The notes beneath the pieces are model-generated. The model worked only from the letters and a program-made list of their open reading frames with translations, was not told the origin of the DNA and ran no database searches. Positions 35,533 to 45,193 of a DNA stretch of 64,000 bases are shown here, piece by piece. The stretch is from Methylobacter luteus IMV-B-3098 (lineage in GTDB: Bacteria; Pseudomonadota; Gammaproteobacteria; Methylococcales; Methylomonadaceae), in contig NZ_KE386569.1 of NCBI RefSeq assembly GCF_000427625.1, positions 373,376 to 437,375 of the forward strand, written 5' to 3'. Position 1 is the stretch's first letter. Each line of letters begins with the position of its first letter. A program made the position numbers and the translations under genes.

Positions 35533-36335
35533 GGTTTTATCAGATTAGTCAGCGTATGGGGGTTGTGCGTATTCAGATCTCTCAGGAAGACCGGAAATTC
35601 AATTTGATAGTGCTCTTCAAGAGCCATCGCTCTTGCTCTTAAATCCCGCATGGAATAAAAGGCAGAATGATCATTAAAGGCGAAGGCGATGATATTGCCC
35701 TTGCAGCGCACCGGCAGAAACAGAATTTTCCATTGGAAAATGCGGCCCAGCCATCGGGAAACCTGTGCGAACAAGGGTTTGTCGGTGCCCCAAAGATTGA
35801 TGACCAGTATGCCGTCTTTTTTCAGGAACAGCTTGCAGGCTTCAAAAAAAGCTTCGCTACAGATGGATTCGGCCATGCGTTCATGATCGAATGCATCGAC
35901 AAAAAGCAGGCTGTAATGTTCCCGTTCGGTTTCGGTCCGTTGGCAAATATAGCGTCCGCCGTCATCGACAATAATTTTCAGGCGCGGGTCCAGCGGCAGG
36001 CCAAAATGGCTGCGTGCGATTTTGACCACGCTTCTCCTGTATTCCACTGCTTTTAATCTGCATTCGGAAAAATGGTGCAGCAAATGCTTCGTGAGTGAAC
36101 CTCCACCTAAACCGATAATCAGAGCATCGTCATCCAACGTCTGCTTGAATAACAGCCAGCAGGTCATGGCGCGCACGTAAGTCAATTGCAGTTTATGCGG
36201 CGCGGCTAAACGCATGCTGCTTTGCCTGGGATGCGAGCCGAAATGCAGGGATCTGACGCCGTTGAGTTCGACCACCTCTATAATACCGTCATCATCGTGA
36301 CTTTGGTGGATCAGTCGGCCATCATATTTGTACAT
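35529..36335 (-). CDS. spermidine synthase-like methyltransferase-fold protein
   Basis: A 268-residue protein with the aminopropyltransferase/SAM-binding Rossmann fold: [19 protein letters not shown] (motif I), [30 protein letters not shown] and [10 protein letters not shown] (about 85-155). It lacks the N-terminal beta-hairpin domain of full-length spermidine synthases and shows no complete polyamine-binding pattern, so the substrate is uncertain. The ygiQ start overlaps its stop by 4 nt, indicating translational coupling. Confidence 0.82.
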   Translation of the reverse strand: MYKYDGRLIHQSHDDDGIIEVVELNGVRSLHFGSHPRQSSMRLAAPHKLQLTYVRAMTCWLLFKQTLDDDALIIGLGGGSLTKHLLHHFSECRLKAVEYRRSVVKIARSHFGLPLDPRLKIIVDDGGRYICQRTETEREHYSLLFVDAFDHERMAESICSEAFFEACKLFLKKDGILVINLWGTDKPLFAQVSRWLGRIFQWKILFLPVRCKGNIIAFAFNDHSAFYSMRDLRARAMALEEHYQIEFPVFLRDLNTHNPHTLTNLIKP

Positions 36336-36543
36336 ATTAAAGATTGCTAGTGTTTAATGGATGACCAAACATTATACAGATGAATGACTATTGGCCGGTA
36401 TTTTTGGACAAATAGCCATTCCGTCATACTATGTTATTTATCATGGAAGCATTGAAAAAATGACATCTGCCCCGATTTAGATGTTCGTTACTTATTTTTT
36501 AACCAGTTCGCGTAAAATTAAACGTTTAATATTGAGGACTATC

Positions 36544-36924
36544 ATGAAAAAGCTTTTTTTCCTGACTATCTTGCTTTCAGCAGTAACAGCCTTCGCTGAC
36601 GATGCGAAAAATGAATGGCATAACACCGTACTGACTGAAGACACGATGAAAAAAATTCAGGAAGCCAAATACGACTATAAAAAATGCGTCGTGGAAGAAA
36701 TGAAAAAACCGGCGTATCAGCAACTGGAAAGCCGCAGGGCGACGGAAGGCCTTATTAAACAGTGCGAGCCGACCTTAGCGAAAATGCGCGAAGTATATAC
36801 GGAAGAAAACGTGCCCGGCGTAGTCGCCGACCGCCATCTGAAACAGATGCGCATCCAAACCACACGTGCCGTGCTTCAGGAAATGATGTTTGCCGAAGCA
36901 GCCCGTAAAGCGGGTCAACAATAA
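36544..36924 (+). CDS. small secreted protein
   Basis: About 126 residues from the ATG at 36544 (TTGAGGAC upstream). The signal peptide MKKLFFLTILLSAVTAFA is cleaved before DDAK. The mature chain is helical and charged, with two cysteines (in YKKCVVEEM and IKQCEPTL) spaced to form a helical hairpin disulfide. I do not recognise a family. It lies 23 nt upstream of the DUF2760 gene and is probably the first gene of the Hsp70 operon, suggesting a periplasmic component. The frame is open to 36481 but without a ribosome site. Confidence 0.7.
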   Translation: MKKLFFLTILLSAVTAFADDAKNEWHNTVLTEDTMKKIQEAKYDYKKCVVEEMKKPAYQQLESRRATEGLIKQCEPTLAKMREVYTEENVPGVVADRHLKQMRIQTTRAVLQEMMFAEAARKAGQQ

Positions 36925-36947
36925 TAATCGAAAGAGCTTTTAATTGA

Positions 36948-37607
36948 ATGAATACTAACTACGCAATTGATTTGACGCTGGTGCCGACCACGTTCGACTT
37001 GTGGCATGTGTATCTGGCCGGTGCCGTGGTGCTGTTGTCACTGATCCTGATCATTCTGCTGCTGTCCATGGTGATCAGTCTGGCCCGGGGCCGCAAAAAA
37101 GCGGTAGCGCCGGTTATTGCGCCGGCCGCACCCGCGCCTGAACCTGAAGTCAAAGTCGTTGAGAAAATCGTCGAAGTCGAGAAAATCGTCCATGCACCGG
37201 CGCCGGAACCGGTGATATTGAAGGAGGCGACGCCCGATGCAGCCCTGCAATTACTGGGATTGCTGCAAAAAGAGGCGCGTTTTATCGACTTCATCAAGGA
37301 AGATATTTCTGCCTATGGCGATGCCGACATCGGTATCGCCGCGCGCGTCGTGCACGAAGGCTGCAACAAAGCCATCAACGAGCACTTTAGTCTGGCGCCC
37401 GTGCGCGGCGAGCAGGAAGGCACGAAAGTGACCCTGCCGCAAGGCTTCGATGCCGCCAGCGTGCGCCTGACCGGCAATATCGTCGGCTCGGCGCCGTTTA
37501 ACGGCACACTGGTTCATAAAGGCTGGAAGGTGACTGATATCCGCCTGCCTAAACTGACACAGGGGTATAATGCCCATATCGTCGCGCCAGCGGAGGTCGA
37601 GCTATGA
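36948..37607 (+). CDS. DUF2760 membrane protein
   Basis: A 219-residue protein. One TM segment (about 20-45, VYLAGAVVLLSLILIILLLSMV) is followed by a Pro/Ala/Glu linker and the DUF2760 domain (about 95-219: LLGLLQKEARFIDFIKEDISAYGDADIGIAARVVHEGC and GWKVTDIRLPKL). Function is unknown, but the domain is commonly encoded next to atypical Hsp70 genes. The start of the 680-aa Hsp70 overlaps its stop by 4 nt, a strong hint that the two products act together at the membrane. Confidence 0.88.
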   Translation: MNTNYAIDLTLVPTTFDLWHVYLAGAVVLLSLILIILLLSMVISLARGRKKAVAPVIAPAAPAPEPEVKVVEKIVEVEKIVHAPAPEPVILKEATPDAALQLLGLLQKEARFIDFIKEDISAYGDADIGIAARVVHEGCNKAINEHFSLAPVRGEQEGTKVTLPQGFDAASVRLTGNIVGSAPFNGTLVHKGWKVTDIRLPKLTQGYNAHIVAPAEVEL

Positions 37608-39646
37608 AAGGGTTGTTCAGCCATATAAAGCCGGATGCGCTGAAAAAGAAGGACGAGAAGGCCGCCGCAGAGCCGGAAAATACCCCTGTTGCGGCTACTG
37701 ATTTAGAAGCTACAGAGAGCGAAATGCCAGACACTGAAAATACTGAAACCGTAGATCAACAGACTAATGACAATCCGCAAGCCAGTGATGAAGTGGCCGA
37801 AGTCACTGCTCATGACGGGCCGAGGTTTTCAGTAGGCATCGATTTGGGCACGACGCATTGCGTTCTGTCGTATGCCGATCTCAGCAAAATAGACGATGAA
37901 TTTTCCCAACAGGTCATGGCCATACCGCAATTGACCTCGCCCGGCGCCGTGGAAGAAAAGGAACAGCTGCCATCGTTTCTGTATCAGGCGCACGAAGCCG
38001 AGCTGGCGGAAGGCTCGACCTCGCTGCCGTGGGCGGCCAAGCCGGACTATCTGGTCGGTGAAATCGCGCGCAATCTGGGCAGCAAGACGCCGATCCGCCT
38101 GGTCGCCAGCGCTAAGAGCTGGCTGTGCCATGCCGGCGTCGATTGCAAATCGCCCATTCTGCCGGCCGAAGCGCCGGATGAAGTTGAACGCGTTTCGCCT
38201 TTCCAGGCGACTACGGCTTATCTGGCGCACCTGCGCGAAGCCTGGGAAAGCCTGCATCCTGATGCGCCACTGGATGAGCAGGATCTGGTTATCACTGTGC
38301 CGGCCTCGTTTGATCCGGCGGCGCGCGAGTTGACCGTCGAAGCGGCCCGATCCGTGGGTCTGGACCAGGCGATTCTGCTGGAGGAGCCGCAGGCGGCCCT
38401 GTACAGCTGGATCGAGAAAAGCCATGGCGACTGGCGTAATTACGCCACTTGCGGCGATATCATCCTGGTCATTGATATCGGCGGCGGCACGACCGACCTG
38501 TCATTGATCGCCGTCACCGAACAGGGCGGCAATCTGGAGCTGACCCGCGTCGCGGTCGGTGATCATATCCTGCTCGGCGGCGACAACATGGACCTGGCCC
38601 TGGCCTACACGGTCAAAGCCAAGCTGGAGCAGGACGGCAAACGCCTTGAGCCCTGGCAGATACAGGCGTTGACGCACAGTTGCCGCGATGCGAAAGAGAA
38701 AATTTTCAACAATGCCGAGATCGATACGATTCCACTCGTTGTCGCCAGCCGCGGCTCGTCGCTGATCGGCGGCACGCTGCGCACCGAATTGACGCGCGAG
38801 GAAGTCAACCGCGTATTGGTCGAGGGCTTCATGCCCAAGGTTGCAGCCAGTGACCGGCCGATTACCCGCACACGTACCGGCTTAAGAACCGCGGGCCTGC
38901 CTTATGCGCAGGATGCGGGCATCACGCGGCATCTGGCGGCGTTCCTGGCCAAACAGCAAGGCGCGGCGGTAGATCTGAAAGACGTCAATCTGCCCGAGCA
39001 TGCCAGCTTCCTGCATCCGACGGCCGTGCTGTTCAATGGCGGCGTGCTGAAAGCGCAGGTGCTTGCCGACCGGTTGATGGAAGTCCTGAATTCCTGGCTG
39101 AAGGCCGAGCAGGCGCCCGAAGCCAGACTGTTGCCGGGCGTCGATCTGGATCTGGCCGTTGCGCGCGGCGCCGCTTATTACGGTTACGTGCGCAAAGGCA
39201 AAGGCGTGCGCATCAAAGGCGGTACGGCCGCGTCCTACTATGTTGGCGTCGAAAGCGCCATGCCGGCCGTACCGGGCATGGCACCCGAGATTGAGGCCTT
39301 GTGCATCGCGCCGTTCGGCATGGAAGAAGGGACTCAAGAGGAGTTGCCCCATGATGAATTCGGCCTCGTTATCGGCGAGCCGGTGCGTTTCCGTTTCTTC
39401 GCGTCCAATACGCGGCGTGACGATACGGTAGGCACGCGCCTCGATTACTGGGCTGATGGCGAGCTTGAAGAGCTGGATGAAATCGAGGTCACGTTGCCGG
39501 AAGAAGGCCGCCGGCCCGGTGAAGTCATACCCGTTCATCTGCTCGCGGCCGTGACCGAAGTCGGTACGCTGGAATTGCAGGCCGTATCGCAAAAAGACAA
39601 TGGCCGCTGGAAGATCGAGTTTGATGTCAGGGCCGGGGAAGAGTAA
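37604..39646 (+). CDS. atypical Hsp70 family protein (680 aa)
   Basis: A 680-residue protein. An acidic, Glu/Thr-rich N-terminal extension of about 70 residues precedes an Hsp70 nucleotide-binding domain. Its phosphate-binding motifs are VGIDLGTTHCVLSYADL (about 78) and VIDIGGGTTDLSL (about 290), with the proton-shuttle region ITVPASFDPAARELT and GGDNMDLALA. The substrate-binding part is short and unlike DnaK. It is therefore a divergent ATPase chaperone, coupled to the DUF2760 gene. A second divergent Hsp70 follows after 142 nt and a hairpin. Confidence 0.88.
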   Translation: MKGLFSHIKPDALKKKDEKAAAEPENTPVAATDLEATESEMPDTENTETVDQQTNDNPQASDEVAEVTAHDGPRFSVGIDLGTTHCVLSYADLSKIDDEFSQQVMAIPQLTSPGAVEEKEQLPSFLYQAHEAELAEGSTSLPWAAKPDYLVGEIARNLGSKTPIRLVASAKSWLCHAGVDCKSPILPAEAPDEVERVSPFQATTAYLAHLREAWESLHPDAPLDEQDLVITVPASFDPAARELTVEAARSVGLDQAILLEEPQAALYSWIEKSHGDWRNYATCGDIILVIDIGGGTTDLSLIAVTEQGGNLELTRVAVGDHILLGGDNMDLALAYTVKAKLEQDGKRLEPWQIQALTHSCRDAKEKIFNNAEIDTIPLVVASRGSSLIGGTLRTELTREEVNRVLVEGFMPKVAASDRPITRTRTGLRTAGLPYAQDAGITRHLAAFLAKQQGAAVDLKDVNLPEHASFLHPTAVLFNGGVLKAQVLADRLMEVLNSWLKAEQAPEARLLPGVDLDLAVARGAAYYGYVRKGKGVRIKGGTAASYYVGVESAMPAVPGMAPEIEALCIAPFGMEEGTQEELPHDEFGLVIGEPVRFRFFASNTRRDDTVGTRLDYWADGELEELDEIEVTLPEEGRRPGEVIPVHLLAAVTEVGTLELQAVSQKDNGRWKIEFDVRAGEE

Positions 39647-39662
39647 TAACTTCTCCGAACAG

Positions 39663-39686
39663 CAGGGCGACCGACCGGTCGCCCTG
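39663..39686 (+). terminator. hairpin between the two Hsp70 genes
   Basis: CAGGGCGACC pairs with GGTCGCCCTG around a four-base loop, 16 nt after the first Hsp70 stop. There is no U-tract, so it may attenuate transcription or stabilise the mRNA rather than terminate. Confidence 0.45.
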
Positions 39687-39788
39687 GTTATGTCAAACCG
39701 AATCTTGATAAATGATCACCCCAATGACTCATGGAAGAGATTAACTAATATCCTGGATCGATTGGACTCTTAAAATCACAAAATCATC

Positions 39789-42545
39789 GTGCAAAATCAA
39801 TCCGCCAACTATTTAGTCGGTATCGACCTGGGCACAACGCATACCGTTGTCGCCTTTGCCAGAACCGATAAACCCAATCCCGAAATCGAAATTTTTCAGG
39901 TCGAGCAACTGATCGCTCCCGGCCAGGTCGCGGCCCGGCCCTTGCTGCCTTCCGTGCGTTATCATCCGGCCAGCGGCGAGCTGTCGGAAGCCGATGTCAG
40001 CTTTTCGCCGGCCGGCGAGACGGCCGTGATCGGCGAGGCCGCGCGCCTGTTGGGCGCCAAGACCAAAGGCCGGTTCGTGACCAGCGCCAAAAGCTGGTTG
40101 TCGCATCCGTCGGTCGACCATAGTGCCGAGATTCTGCCCTGGGGCAGCAGCGATGACATCGACAAGGTGTCGCCGATCGATGCCAGCGCCAGTTATCTGG
40201 CGCACATCCGTACTGTCTGGGGCCACCGGTTTCCCGATTCCCCCCTGGAAAAGCAGGATATCGTCATTACCGTGCCGGCCTCGTTTGATGAGGCGGCGCG
40301 CTCGCTGACGCTGGAAGCCGCACGCATTGCGGGCTTTCCCAATGTCCGCCTGCTGGAAGAGCCCCAAGCGGTCTGCTACGACTGGTTAAGGCGCCATGCC
40401 GGCACGATCAAGCAGGCGCTGGCCGATGTTCGTCTGCTGCTGGTCTGCGACGTGGGCGGCGGCACGACCGACCTGACGCTGATCAAGGTCGAGCAGGGCG
40501 AGCAGGAGCCTAAATTGACCCGTATCGGCGTCGGCGAGCATTTAATGCTCGGCGGCGATAATATCGATCTCGCGCTGGCGCATCTGGCCGAAAGCCGGCT
40601 GGTCAGAGACGAGAGACGTTTGTCGGCGGCCGATTTGTCACAGCTGATCGAACAGTGCCGCCTGGCCAAGGAACGGCTGCTGGCCGAAGATGCTCCGGAG
40701 CAGGTTAACGTCACCTTGCTGGGCGGCGGCTCCAAACTGATCGGCAGTTCGCGTTCCGTTTCACTGAGCCGGGACGAGGCCAGGGCCATTGCCTTGGACG
40801 GATTCTTTCCGCTGTCGGGACTGGATGAACTGCCGGACCGGAAGCGTAGCGGTGTGGTTGAGTTCGGTTTGCCTTATGCGGCCGAGCCGGCAGTCAGCAA
40901 ACATATCGCGGCATTCTTGAAGCTGCATCGCGAAGCCTGCCGTGAAGCCTTGAAAGGCGAGGGCGTCGTGCCCGATGCGCTGTTGCTCAACGGCGGCGTA
41001 TTCCGCAGCCGGCCGATCACGCAGCGCACGGTCGAGTTAATCAATTCGTGGGCCGATAAGCCTCCGGTCTTGCTCGAAAACAAGCACCCCGAACTGTCCG
41101 TGGCCTTGGGTGCGGTCAGTTACGCCATCGCGCGCCGCGAAAAGAAGCTGAAAATCGGCGGCGGCGCGGCACGCAGTTATTTTCTGCTGGTCGATACCGA
41201 AAAAGCCGTGCAACAGGGTGTCTGTATCCTGCCGCGCGGCAGCGAAGAGGGCGACGAGGTGATCCTGAAGGACCGGCAATTTGCCTTGCGTCTGGGGCAG
41301 CCCGTGCGCTTCCATCTGGCCTCGATGACCGGCGATACGCCGTTCAAGCCCGGCGATCTGACCGACGTTACCGATCAGTTCCATTCACTGCCGCCTTTGG
41401 CCGTGGCATTCGAGCATGACGACAAGCAGGGCAACCGCGAAGTCATCGTGCAATTGGCCGTGACCCAGACTGAAATCGGCACGTTGAAAATTCAGTGCGT
41501 GTCCGTTGCCGATAGCGCGCAGCGCTGGGATGTGGAGTTCCAGATCAGAAAGAAAGGCGTGAGTGGTCTGCAAACCGATGCGGCTTTGCCAGCCCAGTTC
41601 AATGCCGCCGTCGAAAAGATACAGACGGTGTTCGGTTCAAAATCCAAGCAGGTTGATCCCAAAGCAGTCAAGAATCTGCGCGCCGATCTGGAAAAGTTGC
41701 TGGGCAGCTCGCGCAATGAATGGGAAACGCCGCTGCTTCGGGCCATGTTCACGGCGTTGCTAGATGGTCTGAAGTACCGTCGCCGTTCCGAGAACCATGA
41801 GAGGGTCTGGCTCAGCCTGACTGGTTTTTGCCTGCGTCCGGGATTCGGCTATCCGCTCGACGATTGGCGCGTGGAACAGCTCTGGAAAACCTATTCTCAA
41901 GGCATTCAGTTTGTCAACGAAACCCAGAACTGGACCGAATGGTGGACATTGTGGCGCCGTATTGCCGGCGGCCTCGGCAGCGAAGCGCAGGAACAGATCT
42001 TCAACGATATAACCAAGTACATTGATCCAGCCGCCGCCAGACAGCCCGGCGTTGCCAAGCAGGTCAAGGCGCGCGGCTATGACGACATAGTGCGTCTGGC
42101 TGCGGTGCTGGAACGGCTGCCCGTCGACAAGAAAATACAGTTGGGCGAATGGCTGCTGAAACGCTTGCAGAAAGCCAGCGAGCCCAGTCAGACCTGGTGG
42201 GCCGTCGGCCGTATCGGTGCGCGGATGCCGTTCCACGGCAGCAGCCACAATGTGATTCCCGCCGATAAGGTCTGCGTGTGGCTCAAGCAACTGATGTCCG
42301 AAGACTGGAAGAAAAATCCTCAGGCCGGCTTTGCCGCGACCTTGATCGCGCGCATGAGCGGCGACCGCGCGCGCGACATCGACGAGGCAACGCGCAGGCA
42401 AATCATCGAGAAATTGCGGCTGAGCAAAGCGCCTTCGACCTGGGTGGACATGGTGGAACAAATTCGAGAGCTTGATGAGAAAGAGGAAAAACAAATTTTT
42501 GGCGAGGCTTTGCCGCCGGGGCTAAAATTAATCAATAATAACTAA
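39789..42545 (+). CDS. atypical Hsp70 family protein with DUF3731-type C-terminus (918 aa)
   Basis: A 918-residue protein starting at a GTG. The Hsp70 ATPase domain (about 1-420) has VGIDLGTTHTVVAFA, ITVPASFDEAARSLTLEAA and VCDVGGGTTDLTL. A short beta region follows, then a helical C-terminal extension of about 310 residues. This extension (WETPLLRAMFTALLDGLKYRRRSENHERVWLSLTGFCLRPGFGYPLDDWRV onward) matches the DnaK-related DUF3731 class. The extension replaces the usual lid. It is paralogous to the upstream 680-aa protein; the pair with DUF2760 probably forms one chaperone system of unknown client. Confidence 0.88.
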   Translation: MQNQSANYLVGIDLGTTHTVVAFARTDKPNPEIEIFQVEQLIAPGQVAARPLLPSVRYHPASGELSEADVSFSPAGETAVIGEAARLLGAKTKGRFVTSAKSWLSHPSVDHSAEILPWGSSDDIDKVSPIDASASYLAHIRTVWGHRFPDSPLEKQDIVITVPASFDEAARSLTLEAARIAGFPNVRLLEEPQAVCYDWLRRHAGTIKQALADVRLLLVCDVGGGTTDLTLIKVEQGEQEPKLTRIGVGEHLMLGGDNIDLALAHLAESRLVRDERRLSAADLSQLIEQCRLAKERLLAEDAPEQVNVTLLGGGSKLIGSSRSVSLSRDEARAIALDGFFPLSGLDELPDRKRSGVVEFGLPYAAEPAVSKHIAAFLKLHREACREALKGEGVVPDALLLNGGVFRSRPITQRTVELINSWADKPPVLLENKHPELSVALGAVSYAIARREKKLKIGGGAARSYFLLVDTEKAVQQGVCILPRGSEEGDEVILKDRQFALRLGQPVRFHLASMTGDTPFKPGDLTDVTDQFHSLPPLAVAFEHDDKQGNREVIVQLAVTQTEIGTLKIQCVSVADSAQRWDVEFQIRKKGVSGLQTDAALPAQFNAAVEKIQTVFGSKSKQVDPKAVKNLRADLEKLLGSSRNEWETPLLRAMFTALLDGLKYRRRSENHERVWLSLTGFCLRPGFGYPLDDWRVEQLWKTYSQGIQFVNETQNWTEWWTLWRRIAGGLGSEAQEQIFNDITKYIDPAAARQPGVAKQVKARGYDDIVRLAAVLERLPVDKKIQLGEWLLKRLQKASEPSQTWWAVGRIGARMPFHGSSHNVIPADKVCVWLKQLMSEDWKKNPQAGFAATLIARMSGDRARDIDEATRRQIIEKLRLSKAPSTWVDMVEQIRELDEKEEKQIFGEALPPGLKLINNN

Positions 42546-42560
42546 AACCTAAAAATAAAC

Positions 42561-42911
42561 ATGAAAGCAGTCGGCGTTGTCATAGTGGTGGGATTCATCC
42601 TGCTTTATTTCGTAAATGCGGCCTTTAAGGTGGATATATGGCAGGAGGAAATTCTGATTCACAGTGCTATCAGATTCTTTGCCGGCTTTATCGCTATCGG
42701 AGTCTGGGTTTTTTCCAAACATAGAATCAGGTTCATGAATGTGTTCTATGTAGTTTTAGCCTTGGTGCTGGCCGATGACATCTGGGATTACTTCAGAAAT
42801 ATCAACAGCTTTAAACCTGAAGTCATGCTGCACAGCAGTTATATGCTGTTGTGGGGCGCCCTGGCAGGTTATGTGTCCGCGAGGCAGTTAAAAAGCAAAA
42901 GGGAGAATTAA
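42561..42911 (+). CDS. small membrane protein
   Basis: A 116-residue protein with four hydrophobic segments (about 3-22, 32-52, 56-76 and 90-107) and a short basic C-terminus. It has no conserved catalytic residues and I recognise no family. It begins 15 nt after the long Hsp70 gene and is probably co-transcribed with it, which may tie it to the same chaperone system at the membrane. Convergent with greB. Confidence 0.65.
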   Translation: MKAVGVVIVVGFILLYFVNAAFKVDIWQEEILIHSAIRFFAGFIAIGVWVFSKHRIRFMNVFYVVLALVLADDIWDYFRNINSFKPEVMLHSSYMLLWGALAGYVSARQLKSKREN

Positions 42912-42941
42912 GGGCAGAGGCGCTAGCCGGCCATCGACAAT

Positions 42942-43451
42942 TCAGTTACCGGCGGGCTTTTTGTAGCCGATATCGACGACAATATAGCGGCTTTCCTTGA
43001 GCGCGTTTTTAATAACCACTTCATCATCAATCGTTTTTTTAAGCAGCGCTCTCGCCAGTGGGGAGTCAAGACTGATGTAATTTTTTTTGGGATCAAGCTC
43101 ATCGGCGCCAACGATGCGGTAAGTGATCTCTTCTCCGTCCTCATTCTCGAGCGTGACCCAGGCGCTGAAAAAAATTCTGTCCTGATCGGCAGGCGTTTCC
43201 GAGACGATATTGAGAGAAGGCAAACGCCTTTGCAAATAATGGATACGTCGGTCAATGCCTCGCAGTTCCTTCTTGCGGTAGATATACTCGGCATTCTCCG
43301 AGCGGTCGCCTTCGGCGGCTGCGGCCGACAAGGCCAGGGTAACTTCTTTGCGCCGGTCCCAGAGCGCTTTCAATTCCATCTCCAGCGCCTGATAACCTTC
43401 CGGCGTAATGTAAGGGGCTGATTTTGGTTGAGGCGGTCGCCAGCGTGACAT
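42942..43451 (-). CDS. greB: transcription elongation factor GreB
   Basis: About 169 residues from the ATG at 43451 (a TTG two codons earlier is the alternative). The N-terminal coiled coil (about 15-85) carries the acidic tip AAAEGDRSENAEYIYRKKELR. The C-terminal FKBP-like domain includes RIVGADELDPKKNYISLDSPLARALL. GreB inserts into the RNA polymerase secondary channel and stimulates cleavage of backtracked RNA. Length and motifs match GreB rather than GreA. Confidence 0.93.
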   Translation of the reverse strand: MSRWRPPQPKSAPYITPEGYQALEMELKALWDRRKEVTLALSAAAAEGDRSENAEYIYRKKELRGIDRRIHYLQRRLPSLNIVSETPADQDRIFFSAWVTLENEDGEEITYRIVGADELDPKKNYISLDSPLARALLKKTIDDEVVIKNALKESRYIVVDIGYKKPAGN

Positions 43452-43570
43452 ATTCAATTTTCCGGGATGACTTCAGGCACAGGCTTAAGCCCGGCTGTTT
43501 ATTTTTCCAGACAAATGTCTGATAAATCTATATGATAGTGGCCTTTTAAATCACGAGAAAGGTTTTCATC

Positions 43571-44050
43571 ATGCAAATAGCAGACAATATGGCTGTTTCA
43601 ATTCATTATACTCTGACTAATGATGCTGGCGAAGTGCTGGACAGTTCGGTTGGGGATGAGCCGTTGGTTTACCTGCATGGCATGGGAAATATTATTTCCG
43701 GCCTGGAAAACGCTTTGACGGGTAAAACAGCAGGCGACAAATTCAATGTCCACATTGAGCCGGCTGACGCTTATGGCGAACATGAGGAGGATATGGTTCA
43801 GGTTATTCCAAGGGCTATGTTTGAAGGTGTCGATAACATCGAAGTCGGCATGCAGTTTCATGCCGATGTCAGTTCAGGTCCGGGCGTGGTTACGGTTGTG
43901 GATGTCGATGGTGATGACGTGACAATTGACGGCAACCACCCTCTGGCCGGTGAAGCGCTGAATTTTGATGTCGAAGTCGTAGCGGTCAGACCTGCGACTC
44001 AGGATGAACTCGCTCATGGCCATGTTCATGGCGACGGTTGCCATCACTAA
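43571..44050 (+). CDS. slyD: FKBP-type peptidyl-prolyl isomerase SlyD
   Basis: A 159-residue SlyD-family protein. The FKBP domain (SIHYTLTNDAGEVLDSS, the conserved Y-L-H-G-x-G-N-I turn, and the PEDAYGEHEEDMVQVIPR-like segment here starting PADAYGEHEED) is interrupted by the insert-in-flap domain (about 70-125, with DGNHPLAGEALNFDVEV). The tail AHGHVHGDGCHH is a short metal-binding sequence. SlyD acts as a chaperone and isomerase and can deliver nickel to hydrogenase maturation. AAAGG lies upstream of the ATG. Confidence 0.93.
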   Translation: MQIADNMAVSIHYTLTNDAGEVLDSSVGDEPLVYLHGMGNIISGLENALTGKTAGDKFNVHIEPADAYGEHEEDMVQVIPRAMFEGVDNIEVGMQFHADVSSGPGVVTVVDVDGDDVTIDGNHPLAGEALNFDVEVVAVRPATQDELAHGHVHGDGCHH

Positions 44051-44063
44051 TTATTATCAGCAG

Positions 44064-44090
44064 GCTGGTTCCGGCGCCAGCGGAACCGGC
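44064..44090. terminator. bidirectional hairpin between slyD and corA
   Basis: GGTTCCG and CGGAACC pair around a seven-base loop, extended by GC pairs, in the 44-nt gap between the convergent slyD and corA genes. Position and GC-rich stem fit a shared terminator, although T-runs are weak. Confidence 0.55.
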
Positions 44091-44094
44091 CCGG

Positions 44095-45159
44095 CTAAAG
44101 CCAGTCTTTTTTCTTGAAATAACCGAGCAGAAAGACCGAGATCGCGATAAACACGGCCCATAAGGCCGGGTAAGCCCATTTCCATTTCAGTTCCGGCATA
44201 TACTCGAAATTCATGCCGTAGACGCCGGCGATAAAAGTTAAGGGAATAAATATCGTGGCAAACACGGTCAGGACTTTCATGGTCTCGTTCATTTTGTTGC
44301 TGACGCTGGACAAATAAATGTCCATCATGCCGGCGATCAGGTCACGGCAGGATTCCATGGCTTCGATCACGCGTACGGCATGATCATAGACATCGCCGAA
44401 ATAGCGTTTGGTGCGCTCATGCAGCAAATCCGATTCGCTGCGCTGTATGCCGGCCAGCAATTCCCGTAGCGGCGAGACGCTTCTGCGTAAAAAAATCAAT
44501 TCGCGCTTGATGGTCTGTATGGTCATCAACGTTTTTGACGAGGGCGAGGACAGCAATTCGTCCTCGACAGCTTCAATCAGTTCATCGAGCGTATCCTGCA
44601 GGGTGAAATATTCATCGACGACAGTATCCATGATCACATAAGCCAGGTAATCCGTGCCGAAATTACGCAAGCGGCCTTTCTCATTGTTGAGCTGGGTCAG
44701 AATCGGATCAAATATGTCGTCGGGTTTTTCCTTGAAGGAAAAAACAAATTTGTCGAGGATCAATAAGCTGATCTGTTCATAGGACACATCAAATATATCA
44801 TCACTGAGAGACAGCGCTTTAAGGACGATGTACAAATAATCCTCATAATCCTCGAATTTGGGCCGTTGATGAGTATTGAGGATATCCTCGAGCACCAGTG
44901 CGTGAATGCCGAAGTGTTTGCCGATGGCCTCGATGACTGAAACGTCCGTTAGGCCCTCGATATTCACCCAGGTCACTGTATGGGTATGTTTATACAGCAA
45001 AATGTCATCAATCGATTTGACGACGCGCTTTTCAAGCACGGATTTATTGTAATCCACGACCGTGATGCGGTTCTCAATCTCGTGCACTTCGCCGACATGC
45101 ACGAGCGAGCCCGACGGCAGGCCGGATTTTTCAGAAGAGTAACTTAATGATTCAGACAT
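44095..45159 (-). CDS. corA: CorA magnesium/cobalt transporter
   Basis: A 354-residue CorA-type channel. A large N-terminal cytoplasmic domain with long helices (about 1-290) precedes two C-terminal TM helices. The selectivity signature YGMNFEYMPELKWKWAYP lies at the end of TM1 and a basic tail KKKDW follows. CorA forms pentamers that take up Mg2+ and can carry Co2+. The frame opens MSESLSYSSEKSGLPSGSLVHVGE. It is followed upstream, in the same direction, by marC after about 35 nt, so the two may be co-transcribed. Confidence 0.92.
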   Translation of the reverse strand: MSESLSYSSEKSGLPSGSLVHVGEVHEIENRITVVDYNKSVLEKRVVKSIDDILLYKHTHTVTWVNIEGLTDVSVIEAIGKHFGIHALVLEDILNTHQRPKFEDYEDYLYIVLKALSLSDDIFDVSYEQISLLILDKFVFSFKEKPDDIFDPILTQLNNEKGRLRNFGTDYLAYVIMDTVVDEYFTLQDTLDELIEAVEDELLSSPSSKTLMTIQTIKRELIFLRRSVSPLRELLAGIQRSESDLLHERTKRYFGDVYDHAVRVIEAMESCRDLIAGMMDIYLSSVSNKMNETMKVLTVFATIFIPLTFIAGVYGMNFEYMPELKWKWAYPALWAVFIAISVFLLGYFKKKDWL

Positions 45160-45193
45160 GATAAAAAATAATTTGTGAGTAGGATTGCAGGTC

